A DNA stretch of 64,000 nt. Source: Xiphydria camelus. Lineage: Eukaryota; Arthropoda; Insecta; Hymenoptera; Xiphydriidae. Where the stretch lies: contig OY783199.1 in assembly GCA_963678675.1 (NCBI GenBank), positions 12,990,709-13,054,708 on the forward strand. The letters are read 5' to 3'. Shown here in pieces: positions 1-10,757 of the stretch. Below the pieces are notes generated by a model that was not told where the DNA came from, searched no databases, and saw only the letters and a program-made list of their open reading frames with translations. The translations under genes and the position numbers were made by a program. The stretch's first letter is position 1, and the number at the start of each line of letters is the position of its first letter.

Positions 1-472
1 TATTTGGCGAGAACTGAACGATACAAATGCGTATGATCGGTGTGAACGGCTTGGCTACTGGCGCGTCTCCTCGCGCCGGTGGCGTCGCTCGCCGAGAATG
101 GAGGGCGACTTATTCTATAATTTAAAATTAGATTACATGTGCAAAAAACGCCAGACGGCTAGATAAAACAATAAGGGAAATAATTTCGATGCTAAGAGCG
201 TCGACACCACATTTTTCTTTGCATTTTAGTATTTTATTTCTATTAAAAAAATCTCAAATGTGGTATACTACTTGAAAATACATTTCTGAACATGTTTTAT
301 TTAGAAATGCCCATCCAAATGGACACAATGACCGAAAGGGTTAAGAATGTTAAATATTCGTAGAATACCACTCTCACATGTTTGAACTTCAAGTATAACC
401 ACAATGTATGATATTCTGTCTGTGGAACGAAAATTTGTTTGAAGTGAAACTTCTTATGCGACGTCGGAGCGT
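1..472. other. Stretch without recognisable gene
   Basis: No coding exon or repeat boundary can be supported here. An open frame on the minus strand (297-638) has no recognisable motif and runs into the repeat that starts at 477, so I do not treat it as a gene. Confidence 0.5.
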
Positions 473-810
473 TTAAAGGTAAGTCTATACCGGGATACAA
501 ATATGTTGGCAACACTATAATCCGGTGTTGGCAACACGATAATCCGGTGTTGTCAACATGTATCCCGCCGACTTGCAACTCGCCGACGGATACTCGGCAA
601 CAGCCACTATCCGAATGTAGGTACAAACCGGGATACAAAATGTTGGCAACATGTTGGCAACACGAGTATCCCGTCGACTAGCGACAATTTAATTGCTACT
701 CGTAAACTGCGGGCGGCATGACATCAAAGAAAGCTGTTGCCTGTTGCTTGTATCCGAGTTTCCCATTTGAAATGGGAAACATCGGAAACATCGCTCTCTC
801 TGGACTAGAA

Positions 811-903
811 TCTACCTACCTACCTACCTATATATACCTAGCTACCTACCTACCTACCTACCTACCTACCTACCTACCTACCTATACCTACCTACCTACA
901 TAC
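811..903. repeat. (CTAC)n microsatellite
   Basis: About 90 bases of nearly pure CTAC units with a few single-base interruptions, inside the TTAA-flanked element. It creates a false open frame rich in Thr-Tyr-Leu-Pro. Confidence 0.95.
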
Positions 904-904
904 G

Positions 905-1660
905 ATAATGTTCCGTCGCACGAGGGGCAGAATTTCAGAAGGTCGATTGAAACCTTTTAATAGTATCGATCATAAATAATATATATTTCTTGCCTAAATT
1001 TTTCATTGAATGCCACATTATACGGGCCGCACAGTGTTCACATGGCAGATCGGACGGCGTATCGTATTTCTCATTTTACAAAGCAGTACTCTCTCACTAC
1101 ATGTGTATGTTCTTTAATTATTTCTCTCGGCAGAGGCACTCTCCCGATGCGTGATTTCGCGCATACGGTTGCCAAGTGGCACGTGCGAATATCAAGCCAC
1201 GTTTAGGCTTCTGTCGGTAAATTTGAGCCGCGTCAAAGGAGCTTCGAAATATAGCGGTATCTATTACCGCGGGCACTGCAGAAAATGACTCATTCTGACC
1301 TGTCCCATATCGCCCGCCTCGCCGGGGGTATGTTTCGGCGAATCTAGGCTACCTGAAGGGTTAATTGCCGGACGAGTCGTAATGAACCCCTTACCACAAA
1401 AAAATACCCGTTGTAATAGATACCGCTATACTTTGAATATTAAATCAGCTTTGTAAAGGGGAGAAATGAATTCAATACATGACTGATGCAGTTGATGGCC
1501 AATTAGGGAACACTTAATGACAAGTAACTCCGCCATTAAATTGCCACCATAGCTTGTCCCGTTTTGTAAAAACTGTCGCTGCATCCACCTTCTTTTTCGC
1601 TTCTGGGAGGCTATTATGATGAAAGCAGGACTAACACCAGCAGCAATAGACGGTTCCATT
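905..1660. repeat. Interspersed repeat, copy 1
   Basis: Segments such as those at 1205-1245 and 1405-1460 recur, diverged, at about 51605-51645 and 51240-51290. A third fragment of the same family lies near 23955-24000. No coding potential is evident. The family is unnamed here; it is recognised only by internal similarity. Confidence 0.5.
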
Positions 1661-1896
1661 TTTTAACATCAAGGCTCCGTTTCGTTTGAACGCTCAACTG
1701 GTTCTGATCGCATGTATCCGGATACAAGTCGATGTATCCAACAGTATGCTGCCAACAGCGACATCGTGTTGACAACACTCAATGTTGATGTTGCCAACAG
1801 CGATGTTGATGTTGCCAACAGCGATGTTGCCAACAGCCATAAACGTGTTGCCAACATGTTGCCAACATTTTGTATCCCGGTCTAAACGTACCTTAA

Positions 1897-2835
1897 CGCG
1901 CTCCTCTGGAGGGGGTACGGCACCGTGGGCCCACTGCAGGTGGAAATGGTTTGCGCATGTGCACCGCATTCCCTGTACTGTAGTGACGGGCGCCGGGTCG
2001 CAAGCGAAGGGCCCCTCGACCGCGTGCTCAGATTTCAGGAGCCTGCGGCGGGAGCGCACAGAAACCCTCTGCCTTTCGCTCTCCTCGGACAAAGTGCAGA
2101 CCCGCAATAAATTCGACTATTGTGGTGCACGTGCACTTGTTCGGGGATAACACCAACCGGACAGTGCCGAATCTGCGTACTCTCCTGGCGCCAATTCTCA
2201 TGTTCCAACTCGGTGGTTTCGAAGAATTTCCTTATAATCCCACCATGCATAGAAAAAAGCCGAAGCATACCCCTGCCCCGCTAGCCGCTTTTAAAATCAA
2301 TTAATGGTAGAAATGATCCCACTACGAAAGGAGGCACTACGATTGATGCAGTTTTTGCGAGAAATATTGATATACTATCGAAGTTAAACATTTTGTCTCA
2401 TATTTTTTCACTTACCATAATCCAATGTTTATTGCTGTAGACTCGACTGGCGATGGAGTAGAAAATGTACAAGACGAACAATAGTTTTAATTAAAATGTT
2501 TAAAAACAATTCAAGGAATAAATTTATATTTTATATACCAGTAAGAGAGAGAGACGATGTATATTCAATTCGGCCTTTAATTTCCTCGCCTGTTTTCATA
2601 ATTTCTTTACAGTTTTTCCACGCTTATATCCCCTACTGATTACGTAGACACTGTTTTTTTTTATTTACGTTTGAAAATCTTTCCATTGAGGCACGCGACG
2701 TAAAAATGTAGGATATAACATCAGTTTTGGAAAAACACACGATCAGGATGACTAAAAATTTAGCTGCATTTATCGCTGCTCTTAAACAGAATATGAATCC
2801 TTTCAATTGCTTGTAAATTAAGGAAAATTTTTTAT
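1897..2835. other. Gene-free stretch
   Basis: I see no exon, RNA gene or clear repeat. Short open frames on both strands between 1925 and 2305 overlap one another and have no family features. Confidence 0.45.
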
Positions 2836-2839
2836 TTAA

Positions 2840-3484
2840 CCCTCCGTTAGGCGCGCGGGTATATGTAACGCAGGTAGTCGCGCTTGTATCAAATTGATAC
2901 ATCTTAAAAGGCGGTGCATTTTCCTGAAAAGAAACATTCTAATGATTCAAAATGTGCATTATAATAAAAAAAGTCAAGCATACTTATCAAAATGTATATA
3001 TTACAAATAATTACATTTATAATTATACACACTGAAGGAAATTATACCTATTTATCGCATAATAGAAAATTCATCGTGGCGCCACGGGCAATTACTGTAA
3101 AACTGGTTTGGCATTCAACGTGTTAAATTGGAATATTCAGTTCAATTAAAAAACACACACAAACCACTGTCTAAAAGCTTCACAAATTTGTTTTAACTAC
3201 CTAGGTCGCAATGAACGTAACTGAAACTGATTCCACAAAACAAACACATTGAGTCGCACGTGTATCAAACTGATACAAATACTACCACCACTCGTTCCTT
3301 TTAGGTATAGCTAGAGGCTCTGTCGCTGATGGGCGGGGCTTGTAATTCCACGAAGTTGTTTGAAACACATCTGCAGACAACTACTAAGAATTTCAATATC
3401 GTAAGTTTTTGTATTTCTAAGAAATCTGCGTAAAGCAAAGCCACACACATGTATCAATTTGATACATGCGCGACTAACGGAGGG
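2840..3484. mobile_element. piggyBac-type MITE, 645 bp
   Basis: TTAA at 2836-2839 and 3485-3488 flank ends that read CCCTCCGTTAG inward from both sides. A CCC start after TTAA is typical of piggyBac termini. A 16-17 bp palindrome of the form TGTATCAAWTTGATACA occurs three times (about 2886, 3259 and 3451), once next to each end and once inside, which looks like repeated protein-binding sites. No coding sequence. Confidence 0.75.
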
Positions 3485-3616
3485 TTAATATTAAAACAGG
3501 TCGTCGTGCATCGGAACTCGTGATTAATTTTCTTTTAAATATAGAAAAAAATGGACGGGCAATGCAAGACTTATTATTAATATAATTGCGCATTGCCTCG
3601 GAACATGTCAAACGTA

Positions 3617-3827
3617 CACCCGGGGACACGAAATCTGTCGCTGGTGACTTTTTTAAATGTTACTTTTAAACGTACTAACCAATGATTAGTAATCCTCATG
3701 CTCTCATTAACGAGAGTAGACGCCACCGTAGCTAATGAGGGCATGAGAATTAATTGTTCATTGGTTAGTACGTTTAAAAATAACATTTAAAAGAAGTCAC
3801 CAGCGACAGATTTCGTGTCCCCGGGTG
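3617..3827. mobile_element. TA-flanked palindromic MITE, copy 1
   Basis: A 211-bp element with inverted ends beginning CACCCGGGGACACG, flanked by TA at 3615-3616 and 3828-3829. Nearly the whole sequence folds on itself. Copies of the same family lie at 33127-33337, 38008-38220 and 39386-39596. A TA duplication and the size suit a Tc1/mariner-type MITE. Confidence 0.85.
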
Positions 3828-3857
3828 TACCATATGTCCGCGATCAAACCTACCATA

Positions 3858-4125
3858 GCAAAATTGCGAGTTTTGCATGAGCACTCCCGTGGGTCTCCTC
3901 GTCCAATAGAATCACCGGAGAAACGTGAATGCGCATGCGTAGTAATCCGCGAGTGTTGGCGTGTCAGCAAGTTCAGATCGGTTATTTCGATAGCCGATCT
4001 GAACTTGCTGACACGCCACATTCGCGGATGACTACGCATCCGCATTCACGCTTCTCCGGTAATTCTATTTGACGAGGAGACCCACAGGGGTGCTCAAGCA
4101 AAATTCGCAATCGGCAGGTCTCATA
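3858..4125. mobile_element. Palindromic MITE
   Basis: Two arms of about 120 bases (3870-3990 and 3995-4110) are near-perfect inverted copies around a short centre at about 3990-3998. It splits a sequence that is contiguous elsewhere: the bases just left of it (3834-3863) continue differently at 6012-6046 (inverted). No TSD could be fixed. Confidence 0.65.
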
Positions 4126-4383
4126 TTTTTTGTTTTACTTATAATTCGGGAGACAATGTGATCCACAAATACGTGGCACAAATAAAAAAAATTAAAATAA
4201 AAAATTCACGGAGTAATAGGCAATATTATTTCGTGGTTCGAAAGAGGCTAGAAAACGGTACCTCGGGGCGAGGCTACCGTTGTGATGTCAGCTGCCCGCT
4301 GCTGCGGCTCAGTTACCCCACAGGCGCTACGCACGCATAGACGTTGTTAAGTGTTTTAATCTGTTTGTGCCTTTGAAACAAAT

Positions 4384-4884
4384 ATGCCAACTCGGAAGTG
4401 GTGTTTTGTGCCTCATTGTAAAAATACATCACATACAACACCAGATGAAATATTTGTTTCGGTTCCGAAAGATTCTAAGAAATAGCAAAAATGGTTTTCG
4501 GCAACAAGACGCGACATTGCGGAAGTATCGAAAAAGTCTACTGTGTATTGTTGCGAAGATCATTTTGATGTAAGTTTCTACTGCATTTTATTCAATGGTG
4601 AATGTATATGTGAACATTTTCAGTTAAAGGAGGACATGGAAAACTACATAGAATATAAATTGAGCAAAGTAAATGCCAGAATGGAGCCAAATATTGTGCC
4701 GCATTTATTTTTTGTCAAGCCGACAAGCAGTTCACTGCAAAAAGGGTTCGGGAGAGCAGTGAGAAACGATTACGAAAGAGGAAAATATCAGAAATTCTAC
4801 AGCAAGCTGAAGTTGCACATGCAGCAGCGACAGTTTCTCAAAAACGGTCAAAATAAGTCATTTTTTTGGAAAATACGTGGATAA
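4384..4884 (+). pseudogene. THAP-domain gene fragment with internal stop
   Basis: The THAP zinc-coordinating DNA-binding module is readable: C7 and C12 (in WCFVPHC), a central KWF tryptophan, then the CCEDHFD motif with the final Cys and His. Residues after it (LKEDMENY, then a VPH motif) fit the end of a THAP domain. An apparent intron (4570-4623, GT...AG) falls exactly after CCEDHFD and keeps the frame. A TAG codon at 4483-4485 sits in the middle of the domain, and the protein ends 80-odd codons after the intron without any transposase or other domain. THAP domains are found both in cellular regulators and in P-element-type transposases; too little is left to choose. It lies between inverted sequences (3834-3863 and 6012-6046), which suggests a mobile origin. 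Confidence 0.75.
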
Positions 4885-5163
4885 GGTTAAATTATCATTG
4901 GGCTAGTTTCTTCAAAATCTGTCTGGCCATTTTTTTATTATAGTACAATATTTAATTTCGGCCAAAGAGCCCGTGTAAAATGGCGATATTTTAATAATTA
5001 ATATCTCTATTTCTAAACGGTAGATCTTCTACAAATTCAGACAATATGTTTTTATAGTAGTCCAAAGATTATCTACAAAAATTTGCTTGAAAATCTGTCT
5101 CAATCAGTGTTCACGAGACTACTACCTTAAATGTAGGTACACAATACCAATTACCCCATTGCT
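4885..5163. other. Gene-free spacer
   Basis: AT-rich sequence with no feature that I can support. Confidence 0.4.
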
Positions 5164-5167
5164 TTAA

Positions 5168-5683
5168 CCCTTTCGCTTACGATTTTTTTTAATTCACGAT
5201 AAAATTCTGAAATTAAATTCTGTGGCTAGATAATATTTTTTTATAATTTTTAAACAAAAGAGGAAATTTTTTAGTCTATTTTTGAGTTTTATGATGCATT
5301 CAATAAATTGAAAACACTGATTTTTATGGCAAGTTTCCCAAAAACCAGGAAATTTTATTGTTAAATCACTAAATTTAATCAAATTTATTTCTTTCTAAAC
5401 GAAATATACTAATCACCACTCAAAAGTATTACAGTATTTTAGAATTATGTGGTAATCGCACGACACACGTCTGACCTCAAACGGTAATAAAGTAAACTGA
5501 AATTTTTAAATCACAGTTATGCTTCCAAATCGACAACATAAATGGCGACACAGAGTTTTTACTTGATAGCAAAGAAGTGAAATAACGATGAAAAAGTTGT
5601 TAATTAAGCAAATAGTTTTCCAGGTGGCGTTTAAAAATGTTCAAAACTGGTGTATTCATTTGAATACCTGGTGAGCGAAAGGG
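5168..5683. mobile_element. piggyBac-type MITE, 516 bp
   Basis: TTAA at 5164-5167 and 5684-5687, with inverted ends CCCTTTCGCT. The interior is AT-rich and non-coding. It differs in sequence from the element at 2840-3484 but has the same end logic (TTAA followed by CCCT). Confidence 0.75.
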
Positions 5684-5687
5684 TTAA

Positions 5688-6978
5688 CACCTGAAGAAAA
5701 TTGGGTGCTGAGGGCCATGAAATCGTGCAGCATTTCAACATCTATACTTAACTGGATAAATTGTGTGTGTCCGCTTTTTGGAACCCCGGTTCCATTTCTT
5801 CCGTTTCAAACAATGCACAAACATGAACTGAATGATATTGCCTATGCTCCGCGTACAAGCAGGAGTGGGCGGAGCTATGGAGCGGGCAGCTTCTGAAAAC
5901 AAACCACACGTCATGCAAAAGCCACGTTTATTTACATCTGGAACCCAAATAGACTAGTTCTAGATTCTGCCACCAGATGTCATGTTCGATAGTGGAAATC
6001 GCCAATTTTGCTATGGTAGGTTTGATCGCGGACATGTGAGGTTTGTTCGCAAAGCGCAGTTTGTGACTGGTTGGAAATTTTAATCTGCGCATGTGCGGTT
6101 GTAAATTGATTTCAAACTGATTTCTGATTTTGTGCTCTGCGAATGACGATTTTCAATGATTTATCTGCCACCTGGCGTGAACTTGTTGACTTTATACTTT
6201 ACATATCGAGTCATGATCTCCATCGACACCACGGAAGAAGGCCTTAGCGAATTACAGCGTCTGCGAGCTGTCAATTCGATTCGCGTGTGATTTTTTGGTT
6301 AAGAAGCCGTCAGCGTTTAACGTTAACGCGTGTTATTAATTAAAACATTCGGGGCAAGATCTTTGGAATAAGGACCTACAAGCAGGAAATAAGGATTATC
6401 CAGCTTCATGCATAGAAGGGTAAGTGTTAATAGCTAATTTAATGAAATTATTTGCAGGAGGCAGATAGATAAATGAGTTTCTTTATCGTCTCATGTGCTT
6501 GTCTTTCATAGAGTTGCACATCCAGCGTTATTGATGCAGCCAGGATGGAAGGATTGCCTGGAGGAGGTAGGCAAGCTTCAGAAAGGCCACATATTTCATC
6601 ACCTCGGAGGCGAAGCAATATAGAAAGAACACTGGAGGCATTGGTCAGCGCGACAGCTCAGCGACCGAGTAAGTAACGTCCCTGAGTTTAACGGTAGTCA
6701 GCGAAAAAAATTATACTCTATAAGGAGTATTATATCGAATTTGTATTTCAGATCAGAGGAAGGAGCAAAAGATCTAGTGCCCCACAGGCTACGTCAGAGG
6801 ACCATGCAGAGTAATCCACTCGTCATTGAAGATTTGACTCCACATCTCTCGAAGACTCTTCGACAACGATATCTACCATTTGAAAGCAATGTGCATGTTT
6901 TCTCCAGTGCATTGGCCATGCAATTTCTACGATAACGTTCTGCACGATACTGTTCCTTTTATATTCTTTTACATATTA
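5688..6978. other. Mixed repeat-derived stretch, possible short exons
   Basis: Positions 5911-6046 are a dispersed repeat (see below). At 6544 an ATG opens a 41-codon frame that ends at a plausible GTAAGT donor (6668) with an acceptor-like TTTCAG near 6750, but the joined frame stops after a few codons and has no known motif. I therefore do not call a gene. Confidence 0.35.
5911..6046. repeat. Dispersed inverted repeat, copy A
   Basis: This sequence is found reverse-complemented at about 31996-32112, and its inner end (6012-6046) is also inverted at 3834-3863. It is part of an interspersed family of unknown type. A more distant relative may lie near 58140-58215. Confidence 0.65.
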
Positions 6979-7212
6979 GCCGTTAAAAACCAGAATGGTG
7001 TAAGTCACATTTCATGTAAGCTGAGATTATTTGATTGCAAAGTTAAGTACAATTTGACAAATCTGTCTAGATGATATAAAACAGATATGTGTACGATTTA
7101 AAATATCTGTTTGTATCATCTAGACAGATTTTTCAAATTGTACTTAACTTTGCAGTCAAATAATCTCAGCTTACATGAAATGTGACTTACACCATTCTGG
7201 TTTTCAACGGCT
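6979..7212. mobile_element. Near-perfect hairpin MITE
   Basis: About 105 bases from 6979 are repeated in inverted orientation up to 7212, leaving a loop of roughly 30 bases around 7085-7110. No coding content. The near-identity of the arms suggests recent formation or gene conversion between arms. Confidence 0.75.
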
Positions 7213-7499
7213 CATATCGCGTTTTTCTGTTATCTATATTCTGGTGATATTTATACATACTTTAATCTTTGTCTACTTATATTTTTTTACTTACGATGTT
7301 CCTTTTAGCCTATAAGATTATGTTTGTTCTTTTCTGCATCTCTCTATGTGTGTATATTACCTTTTTTTAATCTGGCTGATAAATTAATTGTTCCATAGTA
7401 AATAAAAATTGTACTAATAAATTTATCAAAAACAGATGTTAACGTAAAATTTGTCTAACAGAATATTAAGAAAGGTCTGACAAAATGTGTTAAATCACG
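7213..7499. other. AT-rich spacer
   Basis: Nothing supportable is seen here. Confidence 0.4.
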
Positions 7500-7671
7500 T
7501 GTTACATAGAGTGTTAAATAGCATGTGAAAGTTGATTGATTTTTACATGGAATTTAGCATACAATTTAACATGTAATTTATCATGTGATTTAACATATAA
7601 TTTAACATATAATTTGACATAATATTTATCGCGAAATTTAACATACGATTGATCATACAATTTTACACATG
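7500..7671. repeat. Degenerate short tandem repeat (CATRTAATTTAA-like)
   Basis: About a dozen diverged units related to CATATAATTTAA/CATGTGATTTAA run head to tail up to the Polinton insertion point, and the Polinton target AAATTT lies at the edge of this array. Confidence 0.7.
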
Positions 7672-7677
7672 AAATTT
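7672..7677. other. Polinton target-site duplication, left copy
   Basis: AAATTT here and AAATTT at 23879-23884 directly flank the terminal repeats. Six-base duplications are the rule for Polinton/Maverick integrase. Confidence 0.9.
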
Positions 7678-8677
7678 AGTAGATAGGCTAGGCGGGTTCG
7701 GGCTCACCTACCCCCACTCCCTGCCTACGCGATCGGGGACTCGACCTCCCCCTCCCTAACCTTACCTCGATTAATTTCGCTATCGATAGGTGACGTCACG
7801 GATGCAAGTTAGGCTTGATTGCGTTCGATACCCCCTCAGGTTAGGCTTGATTGCGTTCGATACCCCCTTTTTAATGCCCCTCCCTAACCTCACCCCGAGC
7901 AATCGCGCTTTCGATAGGTGACGTCACGCATGCAGGTTAGGCTTGACTCGGACAATCTCGCTTTCGACACCCCCACGTCTCGCGCGTGTTCCCATTTTCC
8001 GACTTCGCTCGCGGTGATGTGAAATTTGGAAAGGTGTGCGTGACGTCACAGGAATTTTCCTCAGCGTCTTATCATGTAGCGAGATCACTTTCACGTGTTC
8101 CCATTCTCCGACTTCGACCGCGACGATGATAATTTTTGGAAACTGCATGCGTGCCGGCAAGCCTCGCCCGTCACCGTCCCCCGGCACGGTAATCGCCTCA
8201 TAGATATCAAATTTCACAATCGATTTGGAAATGGGAGCGCGGCGAGAACTGCGGCGATGTGGAATTTGGAAAGGCGATGTCACAGATCATTTTTGGAAAC
8301 TGCATGCGTGCCGGCAAGCCTCGCCCGTCACCGTCCCCGGCACGGTAATCACCTCATAGGTATCAAATTTCATAATCAATTTGGAAATGGGAGCGCGGCG
8401 AGAACTGCGGCGATGTGGAATTTGGAAAGGCGATGTCACAGATCATTTTTGGAAACTGCATGCGTGCCGGCAAACCTCGCCCGTCACCGTCCCCGGCACG
8501 GTAATCGCATCATAGGTATCAAATTTCATAATCAATTTGGAAATGGGAGCGCGGCGAGAACCGCGGCGATGTGGAATTTGGAAAGGCGATGTCGCAGGAA
8601 TACTGCATGGAAATATTGCTCGGGCTAATTTAGAAACCGCGTACGTGATCAATTTGGAAAGTGCATGCGCGACGTCG
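7678..8677. repeat. Polinton left terminal inverted repeat, outer part
   Basis: Matches the reverse complement of 23021-23878. It contains three head-to-tail units of about 156 bp (from 8132, 8289 and 8445) where the right repeat has two, so the two arms differ in length. The repeat continues at 10758 after the inserted Transib-like element. Confidence 0.93.
8132..8590. repeat. 156-bp tandem repeats inside the Polinton terminal repeat
   Basis: Three units starting at 8132, 8289 and 8445 (the last incomplete). The reading frame that runs through them (8095-8628) repeats the same peptide in each unit and is not a gene. The right arm has two units (about 23100-23430). Confidence 0.9.
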
Positions 8678-8706
8678 CACAGTGCTTCATCCAGTGGACA
8701 AAAATC
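8678..8706 (+). promoter_or_regulatory. Recombination-signal-like left end, 13-nt spacer
   Basis: Heptamer CACAGTG (8678-8684), 13-nt spacer (8685-8697), nonamer ACAAAAATC (8698-8706). The vertebrate consensus is CACAGTG and ACAAAAACC, so the heptamer is perfect and the nonamer differs at one base. Confidence 0.7.
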
Positions 8707-8888
8707 AGATTGTTACTTACGCGATATAGAAAAACTAATTCGTTGAAATCATAAAGTAATGTCCCTTATACCCACACCTATCCGTTTTTGATCAACTGAA
8801 CCACCGTTGCCATGCAAATAAATAAAGAAAGACGCGTCACAGCGTAAACATTCTCGTCTCAACAGAATTACGAACTTCTTTTTAGACA

Positions 8889-10262
8889 TTATTTAAATGT
8901 GTATGTAATCTACAAGATAAGGGGATTTTTATTCACTTTATATAAATAAGAAAAGGGTTGACATATCGAAAAAAATATTCGTAAAACTTATATTTCTTAT
9001 GTTTTTACAAAAATGATTGCGGAGACTATTTCTCAAAAAGTTTCAAAAACCTCCTTTTAAGTTTAGCATTTTATTAAAGCTTGTACATTCCTCTTAATAC
9101 CTATATATCGTTTTATTTGCTCAGGGCTGCTCAAACCAAACTATAGATATTTTCGTTATGAGGGAGCGAAACGCCCGAATGACGAATTCTATTTTTGTCA
9201 CTAAGTCTCAAATACGAGGTTGACGGGGTTCGAGGCGGGGTGTTGGGGGGCTCGAGCTCCCAACACCTTGTCTCGAACCTTGTCAACCTCGTATTTGACA
9301 CTTAGTGACAAAAAATAGAATTCGTCATTCGGGCGTTCATAACGAAAATATCTATAGTTTGGTTTGAGCAGCCCTAAGCAAATAAAACGATATATAGATA
9401 TTAAGAGGAATGTACAAGCTTTAATAAAATACTAAACTGAAAAGGAGGTTTTTGGAATTTTTTGAGAAATAGCCTCCTCAATCATATGTGTAAAAACATA
9501 AGAAATATATAAGTTTTACAAATATTTTTTTTTCGGTATGTCAACCTTTTCCTTATTTATATAAAGTGAGCCCCCAAACACCCCGCCTCGAACCCCGTCA
9601 ACCTCATATTTGAAACTTAGTGACAAAAAATAGAATTCGTCATTCGGGCGTTTCGCGCCCTCATAACGAAATTATCTATAGTTTGTGTGGTTTGAGCAGC
9701 CCTGAGCAAATAAAACGATATATAGGTATTAAGAGAAATGTACAAGCTTTAATAAAATACTAAACTGAAAAGGAGGTTTTTGGAATTTTTTGAGAAATAG
9801 CCTCCGCAATCATATGTGTAAAAACATAAGAAATATATAAGTTTTACAAATATTTTTTTTTCGGTATGTCAACCTTTTCCTTATTTATATAAAGTGAGCC
9901 CCCAAACACCCCGCCTCGAACCCCGTCAACCTCATATTTGAAACTTAGTGACAAAAAATAGAATTCGTCATTCGGGCATTTCGCGCCCTCATAACGAAAT
10001 TATCTATAGTTTGTGTGGTTTGAGCAGCCCTGAGCAAATAAAACGATATATAGGTATTAAGAGGAATGTACAAGCTTTAATAAAATACTAAACTGAAAAG
10101 GTTTTTGGAATTTTTTGAGAAATAGCCTCCGCAATCATATATGTAAAAACATAAGAAATATAAGTTTTACGAATAGTTCTTTCGGTATGTCAACCTTTTT
10201 CTTATTTATATAAAGTTAATAAAAATCCACTTACCTTGTAGATTATATACACATTTAAAGAG
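8889..10262. repeat. Foldback with tandemly multiplied right arm
   Basis: The left arm (8889-9245) is inverted relative to three successive copies on the right (about 9247-9568, 9569-9895 and 9896-10262). The outer borders match each other (8889-8950 and 10201-10262). The arms contain a segment ending in a poly-T tract and a CCCCGCCTCGAACCCCGTCA block. No coding potential. It is nested inside the Transib-like element. Confidence 0.75.
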
Positions 10263-10370
10263 TCCCCCCCCTCCATTACAAAAAAAAATCATAATCATTT
10301 TTTAAAGTAAAAAGAAATAAATAAACAAACAAACAAAGAACTTTAGAACAAAATTTAAATGTTTATTATT

Positions 10371-10660
10371 TTGAATTTTGTCAAATATAACTTCATATTC
10401 GTAATCAGCGACCCAACAAATCCCCCTATACCAAATTTGGCATCTATCCGTTGATTTTCGAAAATCTCGTCCGCCATATTGGATCCGCCATCTTGAATTT
10501 TTGAAATCTGACTTCAGATTCGTGATCAGCGACCCAAAAAAACCCCCTATACCAAATTTAGCATGAATTCGTCGATTTTCGAAAATCTCGTCCGCCATAT
10601 TGGATCCGCCATCTTGAATATTTGAAATCTGACTTCAGATTCGTGATGAGCGATCCAAGA
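10371..10660. repeat. About 121-bp tandem repeat
   Basis: Two full copies and part of a third, marked by CGCCATATTGGATCCGCCAT and TCGTGATCAGCGACCC. Non-coding; open frames across it repeat themselves and are rejected. Confidence 0.85.
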
Positions 10661-10714
10661 AACCTCCTTAACAATCATTTATTTACTGTTTCATTAACCG
10701 TCAAGAGAAATTTC

Positions 10715-10752
10715 TATTTTTGTCCACTCTCCCATATAACTGAAGCACTGTG
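10715..10752 (-). promoter_or_regulatory. Recombination-signal-like right end, 22-nt spacer
   Basis: Read on the minus strand: heptamer CACAGTG (10752-10746), 22-nt spacer (10745-10724), nonamer ACAAAAATA (10723-10715). Together with the 13-nt left end this mirrors the 12/23 spacer pairing of V(D)J signals, within one base on each side. Confidence 0.7.
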
Positions 10753-10757
10753 CGTCG

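Larger units (their letters stand above)
477..1892. mobile_element. TTAA-flanked foldback element with GTTGGCAACA repeats
   Basis: TTAA lies at 473-476 and again at 1893-1896. Just inside, both ends read GGTAMGTYTAKACCGGGATA in inverted orientation, followed by repeated GTTGGCAACA words (480-680 on the left, reverse complement 1740-1870 on the right). TTAA duplications are the signature of piggyBac-type transposition, so this is inferred to be a non-autonomous piggyBac-like element of 1.4 kb. No transposase is present. The interior has a CTAC microsatellite and a segment (about 905-1660) that is also found near 51030-51660. Confidence 0.6.
8678..10752. mobile_element. Non-autonomous Transib-like DNA transposon
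   Basis: Both ends read CACAGTGCTTCA in inverted orientation. The insertion splits a sequence that is uninterrupted in the right Polinton repeat (near 23021) and has duplicated CGTCG (8673-8677 and 10753-10757). A five-base GC-rich duplication of the form CGNCG and CACWRTG-like ends are the known marks of Transib transposons, relatives of the RAG recombinase. No RAG1-like or Transib transposase reading frame is present, so it must have been moved in trans. Its interior is filled with a foldback (8889-10262) and a tandem repeat (10371-10660). Confidence 0.85.

Noticed and set aside
6544..6790. Two-exon small gene (MEGLPGGGRQ...)
   Set aside because: After the apparent splice the frame stops within about ten codons and there is no known motif.
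8095..8628. 177-codon open frame on + and matching frames on - at 8443-8652 and 23070-23420
   Set aside because: They translate the 156-bp units of the Polinton terminal repeat; the peptide repeats with the DNA unit and is on both arms.
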